Shown here: piece by piece, positions 12,131 through 25,344 of the stretch
Layout: every line of letters begins with the position of its first letter
How positions within the stretch are numbered: the first letter of the stretch is position 1
Assembly: GCA_023333565.1 (NCBI GenBank)
Contig: JAJKFH010003762.1
Location: 3,688,501-3,752,500 of the forward strand
Length of the DNA: 64,000 nucleotides
Direction: 5' to 3'
Source: Puffinus mauretanicus
Lineage: Eukaryota > Chordata > Aves > Procellariiformes > Procellariidae
The notes under the pieces: generated by a model
Seen by the model: only the letters and a program-made list of their open reading frames with translations
Told to the model about the DNA's origin: nothing
Database searches by the model: none
Translations under genes and position numbers: made by a program

Positions 12131-14877
12131 ATGATAAATAAATTTATCGCAACAGGTTAGCTACCAAATCAGAAATAACAACTGCTTCTGAACAAGTTTG
12201 TGCAAATCTACTCATTCATCAAAGAAAAACAGCAACACAAATGAACAGACTTAACTTCTGTATTCTGGAACTTAGTCTAAGGCCCAAAGTAAACTATTTT
12301 TCTGTTAAACACTGTCAGGCTATCCATGTTCGCTTTTTATACAGTATTAACAAAACAAACCAGGATTGTTTGCACTAATAATATAAATTAAGAAGTAATT
12401 AAATGAGTTAATGGTCATGCCTGTCCAGTACTTTAAAGGTACAAAGTGGTACTCTCACAGAATCGAAATACATTTAATATTCTCCAGCGCAGAAGATTTA
12501 ACTTAGAAACACATGGTTAATCATTTAAAGGCAACAGTGATGAGGTAATTAGTAAATAACAATGCCAAAGTGGTAGTGAGACACTAGCAAATTTCCAAAG
12601 GATTTTTAATTTGCATTGCTTAAATAAATGGATAGGGGAGAACTAGGAAATTAAATTTTATGCAACATATCACCTCTTGAAATCAAAATTTGAAAAGTTC
12701 AACCAAAGGTTATACTACAGTGCAGCTTTGATCATCGATCCAAGGCTTTCACAGGATATTGACAAAGATTGGTTGTGACCACACATATGCTTTAGCTTTC
12801 TCTGTTGAAGTGATACCAGCCAACAAAAGTTGCTTCCAAAGCTAGCTCTTGTTAGTCCTTTTTGTAATATATGATGCCTCCAACTAAGATTAACAGTAAT
12901 CTTAGGACAGCAAGCATCAATAACTACATTCATTCTCTTCACACAAGAAGCAAGGAGACATCATTTCCTGTAATCAGCTCAATGGTTCTAAAAATTCACA
13001 ACTTTTTCAGATGGAATTGGAATAAACCCTTCTTGTTCCTTTGTGCCCCCTACTCCCCATGCATCAAGGTACAATACCAGTCTTAACAGTGGCTTCACAA
13101 ATCCTTTGTATTTCTATAAATCAATGCATTAAACTGCTGGGTTTTCATCAGTTGTATCAACAGGAATCCAGAAAGCTCATGGTCAAAAAAAACTATTATT
13201 ATTTAATCAGCCACAATAGCCAACTATGTTTATGTTCTCAGCCAATCAGAAATGCAAGGTAAAGCTTAAAACCCTTTCACTTGAGAAATAAATGTTTTTT
13301 TATCCTGCGTTTACCATGGATTGAATGGTATGGACAGTCAGATACTGTCATTTCCATGTCCACCTATACCTACATTTTCAAGGGATTTCTCCCTCAAGTC
13401 ATTCAATCTATCTCAAGTCCTTAACTAACTAGTGACTCCCCTGAAATCATTTTTGCTCCCCACATCTCACTTACAAAGACATCTTTCATAGCTAAAACAA
13501 TTTTCTTGTTCATAAGGCTACTCCCAGAGTGAATCTACTGTTGAACACAAACAAGCTCTACATTGCCTTTAAAACGGCCAAGTGTTTTTTGCACTTAAGT
13601 AAGTGGCAGCCTCTCCATCACACCTAGAATTGCATTCATCTTTGAAGGAGTCAGCTGCTTCAGAACAAGTACAAGAAAAATTCAAAGTTGAAATTAAAAA
13701 ATGGATTAATATTTCAAATGAAGTTTCAACTTAGCCAATTACTTTTGTCAGAATACTCATCCACAGGAGAACAAACAACATCTGTAAATATATAGTTTAA
13801 TAATTAAATCATGAGGTAGGACAATCTTAATTAAATATTGCTCAACCTCAAACAGATCACAATGAAAACAATAATACCTTAATACAAGTAGATCGTTTCA
13901 AGTTTAAAAATATTTAATATTCAGCCCAAAAAGCAATATATCAACCCCACTTGAAACACTGGAAAGGGAAGCAGAAAGACTGAAAAATTTAGTTAAGGAA
14001 TCTGCTAAAAAATACTAGCCAGAACAGTAAAATGTAGCCTACCTATGAAGGGGGTAAAAAGGGGAAATTCCTAATTATTTTAATGCATTTAAATGTTTCA
14101 TCACTCAGTCAAACTGATTGGCCTGCTACAAATACAACATTCAGGATGTATCTCATAATTTTGTTAAAGATAGAAAACTCTTTCCTGTGGAGGTAAAAGG
14201 TTAGAACATTATGTAGAGATCTCAGTATGATGACTTTCTAGAAGACCATTTTTTACTTAAATGCTCTTATTATTTGCTTGATATTATTGTTTTTCATCTC
14301 AGCTCTGCATAATTTCCATGTAAATGTAACAATGAAAATTGTTCTCAAAACAAAACATCTTTTCCAATACGCCAGTTGCATTCAGCTAGTGTTGGATTAT
14401 AACAGGCATACAGAAGATATAGTTTAAAAACATGTAATAACCACATTGTAAAACATGAAAATGTCTCTTAAATGAGAATCCAAGAAAATACATTTTTTAT
14501 TAAACATTTTGTGAAAAAGGTAAAGCCTCCCTCAAGTGCCTAATTTTCTTAAAAATGACATGAGATAAAACCTTAATTTTGCATGCAACTGCATAGTCTT
14601 CACAGACAGGCACAAGCTGTGCTCACACAATACATTCTTACACACGCGGAGTTAAGAGGAAAATCGCATATTGTTTTGGACAAAATCTTGGACCAAATTA
14701 AGACAGTCCAAAAACATGTTGATATTAGAAAAGAATGAATAAATTAGATGTCAAAGGCTTTTGAATGACCTTTGAATAATCATTAATGTATTACTGATTG
14801 CAAACTTCAAGGAAATCACACTAGCTCTTGCCAGTAAGCAGTATCTTCCAAGTTCTGGGAACAACTGAAAGAACGTA

Positions 14878-15628
14878 AGGCTATCCCAAGCACAAATACA
14901 GGCTGGGTGGAGAATGGATTGAGAGCAGCCCTGAGGAGAAGGACTTGAGGGTGTTGGTTGATGAGAAGCTCAACATGACCCAGCAATGTGGGCTTGCAGC
15001 CCAGAAAGCCAACCCTATCCTGGGCTGCATCAAAAGAAGCGTGGCCAGCAGGTCGAGGGAGGTGATTCTGCCCCATACTCCACTCTCGTGAGACCCCATC
15101 TAGAGTACTGCGTCCAGCTCTGGAGCCCCCAGCATAAGAAGGACATGGACTTGTTGGAAAGAGTCCAGAGGAGGGCCACGAAAATGATCAGAGGACTGGA
15201 GCACCTCTCCTATGAAGGCAGGCTGAGAGAGTGGGGTTGTTCAGCCTGGAAAAGAGAAGGCTCCAGGGACACCTTAGAGCAGCCTTCCAGTACCTGAAGG
15301 GGGCCTACAAGAAAGCTGGAGGAGGACTTTTTACAAGGGCATGTAGTGATAGGACAAGGGGTAATGGCTTTAAACTGAAAGAGGGCAGATATAGATTAAG
15401 TATAAGGAAGAAATTCTTCACTATGAGGGTGGGAGGCACTGGAACAGGCTGCCCAGAGAAGTTGTGGATGCTCCATGCCTGGAAGTGTTCAAGGCCAGGC
15501 TAGATGGGGCTCTGAGCAACCTGGTCTAGTGGAAGGTGGCCCTGCCCATGGCAGGAGGGTTGGAACTAGATGATCTTTAAGGTCCCTTCCAACCCAAACC
15601 ATTCTCTGATTCTATGATTCTATCTATT
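14878..15628 (+). mobile_element. Young 5'-truncated CR1 LINE, antisense to LRBA
   Basis: Begins near ATCCCAAGCACAAATACAGG and runs through the C-terminal part of CR1 ORF2. [20 protein letters not shown] and RATKMIRGLEHLSYEG are readable in one frame, and [19 protein letters not shown] in another after a one-base shift. It ends with GGTCCCTTCCAACCCAAACC and the tail ATTCTCTGATTCTATGATTC. ORF2 here is already non-functional (frameshifts, no RT core). High similarity to the CR1 consensus I remember suggests a bird-era insertion. It is collinear with the last 740 bp of the 54.6-56.6 kb copy. Confidence 0.95.
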
Positions 15629-17079
15629 TTTTAAAAAGTTTTTTTTTGCTAACATCAAGTATTTCTAGTACATTACCATATAAGATGCTTAAAATGTAAC
15701 TTCTGGTTTTTTTATCTATTGAAAAGGCAGTGGATACAAACTAGACAGCTTTTCTATACACAATTTCTTTATTAATGTACAATTTAGAAATGTTAAGAAC
15801 TCCATTGATTACAGTAGTTGACACGGGCTTTCTTTCCTTTCCTTTAATTTTATAGATATCTTCCCTTTGACCCTAGCGATGAAGAAAGCAACTTTCCAGT
15901 CCAGAATTTTAAGGAAATAATTTCAGAACTCAACTTGAATAAGAAAATGGCATTTGCTTGACTACAATATTGACGCTAAGGTGATAGCAAATGGTGTGCA
16001 CTCAGTCCTTTCAGGACAGACCATGAGAAAGTACTATCATAAAGTGATCACAGAGAATGACACTCCAAGATTACAGAGAATAAGTCTAAAATTTATGGGT
16101 GTCGTGTTTCGTAATATTTGTTGGCTGTAAAGTAGGTGGGAAAGGAACTCTAAAGGAAGAATAAACATTGGAAACTTCATTTCCCCTGGCAGGGATCAAA
16201 ACCAGAGGGATCTGTGTTCATTCAACTCCTTCCCTGTCTTCCTCCTCCTTCCTTCCCAAATACACCCATGCATGCGCACATGTACATACATTGTGCAAGA
16301 TGGGCAAAGTAAACATTCTAGCTGGCCATGGATTGTCTCCCATGGAAGTTACTGCTTCAATTGCACATATATTTGACATATGAAAATAGTAACACAAAAC
16401 ATACCATTTAAGTAAGACTTCTGTCATTAATTTCATCATGACAGCAACATCTAATTTAATTTTCATAATTAGTTAGTAAATAATTCTGTTTACAAGCATG
16501 TATACACTATGATGTTACCATTAACTACAGGAGCACATAATAATCTATTTTATTCAGGTTCTTTGATGCGTGTGTCAACTAAACACACTCAAGCACTAGT
16601 AAGCTAACACGTTGCAATTCTGCATGTAGAAAACTTCTAGAGGCATATGAGACACTTTAGCCATGCATTTCATAAATACTTGCAAGGTAGAGCAAAACAC
16701 CGAGTACCAGGAAACTTGGTTTTCACAGCCATAGTGAAATATTTGGGATAAAAGTATTTCCAACAAAGATGGTTCTGTGCATTTTCAAACTTTTCCTTTC
16801 CTAATTCTTTCAACATGTCCTGTAGAAATCCTATCTCATCCCCCTTCCTGGCTGCTCATACAGTCTCATGAACAAACTCTTCTCGTCAATCTTGATACTC
16901 ACTCAGATGCTTCACAGCAGTATAATGTAATTCATGGCAATTGACAGACTCAGAAAGCTGCAAGCAACTTCAAGAGGCCATCCATAACAGTAGGGATGCC
17001 TCTAAAGGCAGTACCAGCTTGCACATATATCATTTCCAAAAGATATCTAAGCATGTCTGAAAAACTCTCACTACACTAA

Positions 17080-18620
17080 TTGCCAGGGAAGTATTCATCG
17101 GTTTTATTTGTTCTGTTAGAAATGTTACTTTCACATCCAATCAAAATCTCCCTGATATTTAAGTCCATTAATTCTTATTCTATCCAGCATGGGCAGCAGA
17201 GATTTTTCCTTCCTTTCTTGCAGCAGTCCCTATGTAATAGAAGACTCTTAAGTTCCTCCTCAATCTTCTCTTCTTTAGAAGAAAAACAAGCATAGCTACT
17301 CAGTCTTTCACTGCATTTTATTTTCAAGACCTTTCATTGTTCCAGTGTGGATTCTCTTCAACTAGGCCACAACTATGGATGTAATACTCCAGCTAAGACC
17401 TTATCAAAGCTGGGCAAAGCTGAAGATTTATTTCTTGTATTTTGAAAGTTACATTATGTCCTGTTGATGTATCTTCTATAAAATGTTACTCACCCTTTGT
17501 TATACCACAATATTGTTAATTCACATGCACTGGTCATGTACTTCAATCTTACATCTTTTTTTTGCACAGCAGATTGTTCCTTGTGTTATATTTGTACCTA
17601 TTTGCATGAAAATTACAATTCTCACTTTTCCCTAATAAACTTCATCTAACACTTTTCTCAAACAGTTTTTCCCTTCTGCAAGAAGTGCTTCCAATTCCAC
17701 TACACTTCCAGTACCTTCGAATTCAGTATCAATGGAAATTGAGACCTAACCTGTTACTATCAAGAAGAATTCCACTCAATCATCGTTCAATTTTAATAAT
17801 GAACCACTGGTAACTATTCTCCCAATACAGCAGATTCTTTTAGACCAAGTTTTCCCAGATCACTCATGAGACAATGTCAAAACCTAAGATCATCATCTGC
17901 TACTTCTCTCTTTATAAGGTCTGTTACCTTTTCTCATCAGAAACTGTAATTGCTTTGACATAATCTCTTCTTGATAAATATGTGTTTCATTTGCTTGTCT
18001 CCTTGTTATCTTCCTGGTACTTAAACATAGTCTGCTTATTTGCGTAAGTATTTTTCTGTGAATTGTAGTTAAACTCACCTCATAATTTCTTGGCTCTCTT
18101 TTTCTTCCTTTTTAAAAACTAAATACTTCATTTGTCCACCACTGCTACCTCTCTCCTCCTCCATTTCTCAAAAATAAAAAAATGCACTCTGAAATTTTGC
18201 CTGCCAGTCTTGTAGTACAAGAGAATGAAGCTCATAATGACCAGTCAATTTGAAAAAAATCTAATGTGTTTGTATTTTCTAAACTGTTCTTTCCCAATTT
18301 GATATAGACATTGTATCTTTTCATAAGTGGTATTAATTCCACTAGTCACTGATTGCCATTGATTCTTTTGGTGGGGACTCACAGATGCAAGAAAGACATT
18401 ACTTTTTCAGCACTATCAGTTGACAATTTTCTCATTCCATTAATCTGCAGATCAACCCTTTCCTTAATGGTCTCCTCACTATGGATATAGTTACAGAATG
18501 ACTTCATGTTATGTCTCTTGCCAGTTGCATGGCATTCTTGAGTTAGCCTCCGATTTTCTTCACAGTATACTTTTCCATCCTTCCATCCATTAAAAAAACA
18601 ATTCTGATACTACTCCTGCT
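17080..18620 (-). mobile_element. Ancient CR1/L3-type LINE relic, minus strand (sense to LRBA)
   Basis: On the plus strand, weak matches to the antisense of an amniote CR1-type ORF2 follow one another in the correct order. They include AGTTCCTCCTCAATCTTCTC, the segment around ATGTAATACTCCAGCTAAGA ('cacagtattccaggtgagg' equivalent), TGAACCACTGGTAACTATTC (the 'accattgataactactc' position), CATGAGACAATGTCAAAACC, AAGGTCTGTTACCTTTTCTC and ACATAATCTCTTCTTGATAA. No reading frame is left. The right boundary is uncertain and the pyrimidine-rich DNA up to about 19.1 kb may belong to it. The order of matches, rather than any single one, is the evidence. Confidence 0.55.
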
Positions 18621-19604
18621 TCTTGGATTTGAGGTCAACAAAGGTTTCCCACCACTGCCAGCATCCTTGCCTCCTTTGTTCTCCTCCCCAGTTCAAAATA
18701 TTCCTCAGATCCCAGAATGATCACCTACCTAAACCTCTGCCCTTAGAATTTCTATGTGCTCCTGCCTTAGCTTCTTGACCCATTTAATTCTAGGTCTCTT
18801 TCTATACAATGACCAATTACCAGATTAATTTATCTTCTATTCCCACCTGCTTCTTGTTCACTTGCCAGTTCCCAGGCCCAGTGCCCCTGTTAGGATAGGT
18901 TCAATATCATGCTAAATTCTGTGTTTCATCTTAGTATCTTCAGACACTGGCTTTCTGTAGCCCTTTGTTTCTCTACCCAGTATACAGTCTTTCTCGAGAC
19001 TGCTTCCAGATCTCCCGTTGAGCTCTTTATCCCCTATCTAGTTATTCCTCATCATAAGAGGAGTTTTTGCCCCTTCTGCACCTAAATTAGCGCAGCCTCC
19101 TCCTCCTGTTGGCATAGTCAAACAAGGAAATAGGCCACAGAAATTGCCCAAAAATGAGGTTGGATGCCTAGAGCCAAAATTACATAAAGTAATATTCATA
19201 TTAACTGCAACATTCTTATCTGAACAGGACAGAAGCATGAACAGAGTATTTATGAAACCTAGTAGTTAAAAATCTATACCAGTTTCTACTGACTTTTCAA
19301 AGGCTTAAAACTTGTGCAGAGGAACAAAAAGACAGTGAAACACACATCTGTAGCACAAAGGCCAATTTCGCCTTATTTTAGTCTCAGGGATAAATATGTT
19401 TGCTAAAGTTTTACAAAAGAATTCACTGAAATATTCTAACAGAAGTAAAACCATGTGTCATCTCCCTTGCATCTTTTCCCAAATGGTAGGATAGCTCCCA
19501 ATCTTCTTCCTTCCCTTTTTCATAACCTGTGGTCCTATGATCATAGCTACAATAAAGGCAGGTGCAGTACAAAATACGTTAACACCTTTCAGGAAAGTTT
19601 TTAC

Positions 19605-19724
19605 CTTGATATCAGAAGTGTCACGCTGACTATTGCGCCACGCTCTTGAAATAGATGAAAAAGTTCTATCTGCGTGATCAAACTTCCCACCTTGTAGATT
19701 TAGGAAAAGTGTTGTAAAGGGTTC
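19605..19724 (-). CDS. LRBA: LRBA BEACH-domain exon (EPFTTLFLN...DTSDIK)
   Basis: 120 bp, 40 codons, phase 0-0, reading [20 protein letters not shown] then [20 protein letters not shown]. No exon-length ORF with a methionine covers it, so it was found by reading the minus strand between its neighbours. The acceptor is ATATGTTTAG and the donor AAG|GTAAAA, the weakest donor of the seven (A at +5 instead of G). [13 protein letters not shown] and AWR are conserved BEACH segments. Human LRBA has Tyr, as I recall, where this sequence has the Leu of TTLF. It joins directly to the ELIPEFYY exon. Confidence 0.97.
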
Positions 19725-20914
19725 CTAAACATATATAAAAAGATAAATTAAAAACAGCAATGTATTTCTTTAGGAATTTCAGGGAAAAAAAGAGATTTAT
19801 TATTCTTTTGGGGTTTGGTTATTAATGATGCTATTCTTCTGGCAGACACATGATTAATTGCAAAGGGTTAATTCTATTATCCAAGAATGAGAAATACAAA
19901 CTGATGCTTATTTGATGCTTTTTATTCCTACTCCATGTATATATATTCAGATAAAGAAAAGCAAATAAAAACGGAAGAAAATATTTACAGGCTGGAGGAA
20001 AAGCTACAGTCAGTTGTGACACAAATTGCTCTCGAAAACATGAAGAAGTTCAATATTTTTAACTTAGATATTTTTTAAACTAGCATGTAACAAAAATAAC
20101 ACATGCTTTTTATTTTGTTCAAGGTAATCTATTAATATAAAGGGTAGCATTCAATACCGATAGCTTTATGATTGTTATTGTTTAATATGTAATTTATGAT
20201 TTAGAAAAGAAAAATGTTTGAAAGATTTAAAAGCCTCCTCTTAGTTAAAGAACACTTAAGCACATATTAGTGGATAATTGCTTGAAATTACCTAAGCGCT
20301 ATAAATTACTTCAAGGATTTATATATGCCTGTACATTCTAACAAGCTTTAATTAATGATGTGCTGCTAATGCTTTCCCAAAGAAATTACTTTCTAGGAGA
20401 TAAATCGCCTTTCAATTTTATAGAAAAATGCATTGTTTAACCAATATATTATCAATATGTAGCATCTCAAAAGTTACTTCCATATAAATTGCAGCAGATT
20501 TTTAAAAATTAATTATTTACATCACAGAATTTCATGATCATCAGAAACCAACTCATTTACACTCATTAGAAGGTGAAAACTAAATACATTCAGTAAGAAC
20601 CACAAATGTTCAGTACATGGTCCAGTCTGAAAAAATGCAAGGAAGGAAAGTTAACCATGTTTAAAATAGGATAAGAATGTACACTAAAAAGCAATTTTAA
20701 AGGAGAAAAAGCTTTACTGATTTGAAAAGGTTCTATCATAAAAATTAAAACCTTCTGCCCAAACTTTGGAATATATTTATCCTATGTTACAGATTACAAT
20801 TACTAGAATATTTCAGTGCTCTCCTATGCCATTGAGTTTTAGTTTATTCATTCCTAGCTATTTCTTGCTTTCATTATCATTTAAAGGAAAAGCATTTTTA
20901 AAACATATACTTAC
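19725..20914 (-). other. LRBA: LRBA intron of 1190 bp
   Basis: GT-AG intron with donor GTAAGT and acceptor TTTAG. No repeat is recognised. The part from about 20240 to 20520 is AT-rich with several TAATTA and ATTA homeodomain-type cores (for example GCTTTAATTAATGATG) and is listed separately as a possible conserved element. Confidence 0.85.
20240..20520. promoter_or_regulatory. Candidate conserved non-coding element with homeodomain cores
   Basis: An intronic stretch dense in ATTA/TAAT cores: GGATAATTGC, AAATTACC, GCTTTAATTAATGATG, TGCTAATGC. It shows balanced, non-repetitive composition typical of conserved developmental enhancers. The call is from appearance only, without alignment. AT-rich intronic DNA gives such cores by chance, so support is weak. 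Confidence 0.2.
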
Positions 20915-21055
20915 AATTCTTAATAACCACGTGAGTGCAAAACTTGCAGTTGAATAATGTGTGCCATAGTGAAATTTTGGAACTTGATCATCTTCCCATG
21001 ATTCATATCTTTCAGCAAAGAATGCTGCTCTCTTTGGGTTCAAAGCTCCAACAGG
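20915..21055 (-). CDS. LRBA: LRBA BEACH-domain exon (PVGALNPKR...WLLRI)
   Basis: 141 bp, 47 codons, phase 0-0, starting [20 protein letters not shown], then [17 protein letters not shown], and ending LTWLLRI. The acceptor is ACCTTGTAG and the donor ATT|GTAAGT. NPKR, the FHYGTHYS block and the hydrophobic LLR helix are the most conserved core of all BEACH proteins (beige/CHS1, neurobeachin, LRBA). Compared with human LRBA as I remember it, the sequence [11 protein letters not shown] carries conservative changes. It follows the NFRDLSK exon across a 17.4 kb intron. Confidence 0.98.
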
Positions 21056-23094
21056 CTACAAGGTTTGTAAAAATAAATACATTAAGTAAATAAAGATAAC
21101 ATGACCTATTATCACATCATACTCCCCTTGCTCTTTTTGGTAACCAGAATTATAGGCATGGAGGAGGCTGGGTTTGGTGTTTTGCAAAAGCAGATGTTGG
21201 ATTCTGTAAGCACCTAAACAGATCTGTGTATTTCAAATGAGGATTCCATGCACACGCACACGGCTGGTTGGAAAAAAGTCTCTTCTGCACTGATATAGGC
21301 TTAATTTCTATTTACTGCTGATTCAAGTCAATGACTACAAACTGCTTCACAGTGGAATGTCTTAAACAAAGAGTTGTTAACTTGTGTGCCTGTGGATATG
21401 TGTGCATGTTGAATACACTATTAAGCAAATGGTAAACAAGAAGAAATATCTTTGGATATTTTTGGGGGAAAAAATAGTGACCAATAGGGTGGAAGAATAT
21501 TAACAGTGCACTTGGAATTTTGATATTACTATTCTTGTTTCTATGCTTTCTATTTACCATCCCAAGACAAGTTTTACTTAATGAATAAAACTGGAAACTT
21601 TGAAATAGACAAATAAAATAGCAAAATTTCTATATAAAAACATTGATATAAAAGAAACAAATAACATATGTATGACTAAAAAAAGTCTATCACACCTTCA
21701 CCAACATTGTTATTCTTTGTTCAGTGCTTACCTAGGACATAAACACCCAGGGATTTTTTAAATGTAAGAAATATAATATTTTGTTATCAATAGCTGTGTA
21801 TTTCTTCAGCAGACTTTTACATAAAGGATTTGGAAAAATGAGTATACGTCACACAAATCACTGAGAAACTCCAAAGTGAATTTAGCCACTCCACATGTAA
21901 AATGCTGTAAGAGGACTAAAATATCTTTGTATATATGTGTGAAACATATATGCAATACAATTTTGTATACATATTGAGCACACTGTTTGTATGTTATTAA
22001 TGTAAATGACGCCCATCTGTATAGACAATGGATGCATTCAAGTATAACTGAAGAATAAACATGCAAAAATATTTTCTTCTTTCTGTTCTGCAAGAATAAC
22101 TATACTTAAGAATACACTACAAGGTAAGGAAAAACTTTAAAAGTCCTTGAACAGAAGTATCAGTAACCTAGTCATTAATTCAAGCATAGTTCAAGTGAAA
22201 AACTATGTCTGCTATTCAGATTATTATTATTCAAATAACTGCTTTTTTGCAGCTCATGTGAAATTTGGCATACAAGCTTCAAAGTATTTTCTCTTCTAGG
22301 ATAGATTAGATCTATGAATGACCTAAGATCTAATCTTACATTTTTTTACTTAAAGTGGCTTTCCCATTGCAGTAGTACAAGGAAAACATCTTAGGTTAAT
22401 TACTATTTTTGCAGTTCACTAATTTGAAATATAACCCTTTAAAAGAAGTGGTTCCTGTATAAAAGGCTTTTTATCTGATTTAGCAAATTTATTCCAGGGA
22501 AGAATGAAACTGACTCCAAGAAGTCTCTTTGTTGCAAGAACCATTTTGGAATCTCCATCTGTACTGATTTTCCCTAAAGACTCAGCTATGCTTGAGGGAA
22601 AAAAGAAGAAAGGAGGTCATTGGTAGACAAATTATATAAATTAAAAATAGAAACAGTTTTGTGCTGTATGGTTCTGCAACATTTTATGTATTCTCTTTAT
22701 CTGCCCCTATTTTTATTACTCTCCAAATGAGTATAGCCCAAATCAATAGTTATAGAATTACATTCCTTGAATATAAAGCTAAACCCAATTAGAATTGATT
22801 TCATTCTCTTTTAAAAAAAAAAAAAAGGTATCATGCAGAGATCCATATAGCCAGAATCCACAGTATTGATTTTGGCTGTTATTGTTACAGTTGGTTTCTG
22901 AAGCCTGCAACAGGACAACTATCAAGACATGTCACATTTATTTGCAAGCAAATAAAAAAAGTCCCCAAATGAAAGAAAGCTTAGGGAAAAAAAAAGAACC
23001 GTGGAGCTGTGCACTGACAATGATACACTATCAGCTTACTCAGAGAAGTTACAGTGGGAATACACACATTGAATTATACATTACACGAATGCAC

Positions 23095-23540
23095 TGATTT
23101 ATTGTGGTAATAACATCCACCTCATTAAAAGATTCTGCTTTGCTGCAGTTGGAGGGCTACATATTGTTTACTGCTATAAATTAATGGCAGCGCACAGAAG
23201 ACTGTAGAACCCTTCTAACAATAGATCTGTAATGACAGTGCTGTATATCACAGCTTCCCCAGCAGCTTCATAATAAAATGGAGACAATGTATTGGGCTAA
23301 TACATTCTACCAGGCAGGCCCATATTTTTCTGACAACTGCTTCTAAGGATGAGGTGATTCTAGTGTGTTACACTGCACTGTGAACAGTTAACTAAGCTTG
23401 AGCTACAGAATAAAGCACGTACAAGGAATATTCAAATACCCTCTGACTTTTAATTTAGTAAACAATTTAATTGAGATTTTGTAATTATTTCATATTTCAA
23501 AATTAACAGGGAATCATGATTACATACTGGATTCCCTCCC
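23095..23540. promoter_or_regulatory. Candidate conserved non-coding element
   Basis: A non-repetitive stretch with the mixed-complexity texture of vertebrate conserved elements and recognisable cores. These are ATTGTTTAC (forkhead-like), CTATAAATTAATGGC, AACAATAG (SOX-like), CTGTAATGACAG and TTTAATTGAG. It lies deep in the 17.4 kb LRBA intron. No transcription start or CpG island is visible. Motif calls are by eye and the regulatory role is inferred. Confidence 0.25.
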
Positions 23541-25081
23541 CTGTGGGTAAACGCCAAGGGGAAAAGAGTAACTCCAAACTAAGCTATGCTAGATGTAGCT
23601 GTGAGACCACAAATTTACACTAATCAACATGGTTTCCCTATGGCTACAGACCACTAAGGAAGAAGCAGCTGAAAAGCTTTCCTATGCAGAAATTCCAGAA
23701 TATATTTTCTTTTCAGTACCTCTTTTCAGAGAGGAAAATTAGATATTAGTTCACCAATTAAAAATACTTATTTAGATGGGGAGAAAAAAAAGAAAAGTAG
23801 AGAGAGAAAATTCCAACAAGCAAAAGCAATGGATGAGATTACAGGAGTCAAGATGAAAAAAGAAATCACTTATGGCTGCTAAGTTTTCAAACTATATTGA
23901 AAAATGAATAATGCCTATGGTTTTCAAGTCAGAGTTCATTCAAAAAAGGGTCCAAACTGAAGGAAGAGTTGGGGTAAGGAAGTTTTTGTTTTCTCTTTTC
24001 CGAAGGAATGGTCATCTGTTTTTTTACCCGAAGTGGTTATTATAACAACATGTACTACAAATATGACAGTTACAAGCTATTCTTAAAAAAACAAACTCAT
24101 TTGATAGTAATTTTTCAAGTGCTCTCAAATCTAGGAATACCTCAAAATAAAAAAAAAATCACATTTTGACCAAGAACTGAATACAGTAGATCTCAGTCTT
24201 TGGACCAAGCTTGCTTGCTTTCTTTGAGACACAACAAAGAAAAACGGTTTGTTGAAAAATAACTGAGAAAACACACTGACTCTTACCATCTGCTGAGGTT
24301 AAATATGTCCAGACACTGTGGTGTACAGTTATATTTGTTGGTTCTTAATCTTACTCTGTGCTAGACATTGGAACAGTGGCCCATCTTGCCTCCATTTTCA
24401 GAAGAGGCCCTGTTGCACCCAGCAGAAGAAAGCAGAATGCTCACTGCTCCTCTACATAGGGCAGAATCTCTCCTGCATTCTGTTGCTCACATTCAAGAAT
24501 ACATTTTGGAAAATTGCTAATGACCTAACATAAGCAGACTGAAGTCTTATAAAGAAAGAATTACGATATGTTTATTTATAGCTACACATTTAAGAAGGAA
24601 AAAAGGAGCTTTTTATTCCTATCTAATGTGTTTTCATTTTTTAAATAGTGTTACTCCCAATAAACAGACATACCCTGTTATCACCCATGCTGCCTTTTGT
24701 TATTGGCTTTTACACAGGCTTCTGTTATTAAAACAAACATTGCCCCTTTTACTGTCTCCTATCCATTGTAATACTGGGAAGAGTTTTGAACTCATTAATA
24801 TTCAAAATCCATGAAAGACTAGAGTACTATGGCAGTAAATTGCATTTAATTACTGCAAACAATAAGAAGTCAAGATATCTTGACTGTTTCGTCTTCACTG
24901 TTAACTGTTACCTCTTTTGGTGAAGACGGTAATCTTAACAATTACTACTGGAAATCAGGAGATCTGTGCAAGTGCCAGTGAGTTCCAGAAACAAAGTCCA
25001 CACTGACCAGTGCAAACAGAAAGATTTACAAATTAATGAAAATATTATTCTTTGAAATTTGTAATTCAAAGCTTCTTCACC

Positions 25082-25149
25082 ACAAAAAAATTTAAAAAAG
25101 GAAAGAAAGAAAACAAAAAAAAAGAAAAAATGGGGAAAAAAAGGAAAAT
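25082..25149. repeat. A-rich low-complexity tract
   Basis: About 68 bp composed almost only of A and G (AAGAAAGAAAACAAAAAA type runs) with a few T and C. It is probably slippage-generated low-complexity DNA. No SINE or LINE body precedes it on either strand, so it is not obviously a retroposon tail. Confidence 0.85.
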
Positions 25150-25344
25150 GTTTTTGCTTCTGATTTCTTACACTGTTTTCTTATCCACATCCAACCAGGT
25201 ATTTGGATTCCTGTGTATACAGTTGTCTGTATCACTGAACTATGTTTTGTAGCATCCTTGCCAAGTATGATGTTTGTTTTTCATACGTTTTATCTTCAAG
25301 ATGACTATCTGGTTTTCATTACTGGTATTTTTCATATATTCATT

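Larger units (their letters stand above)
2461..19604 (-). other. LRBA: LRBA intron of about 17.1 kb between two BEACH exons
   Basis: Donor GTAAAA at the right end and acceptor CTACAG at the left. It holds a (CA)12 microsatellite (3215-3238), a pair of oppositely oriented eroded CR1 fragments (about 7.56-8.19 kb), an eroded plus-strand CR1 RT fragment (about 11.7-12.13 kb), a young CR1 3' end (about 14.88-15.63 kb) and a long ancient minus-strand CR1-type relic (about 17.08-18.6 kb). The stretches 2461-3200, 3250-7550, 8200-11690, 12140-14870 and 15640-17070 are AT-rich unique-looking DNA in which I see no gene. A pyrimidine-rich stretch at 18.6-19.1 kb may continue the ancient LINE. Confidence 0.85.

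Noticed and set aside
14816..15503. Several overlapping ORFs on both strands
   Set aside because: All fall inside the CR1 3' end. The plus ones are decayed ORF2 and the minus ones are shadows.
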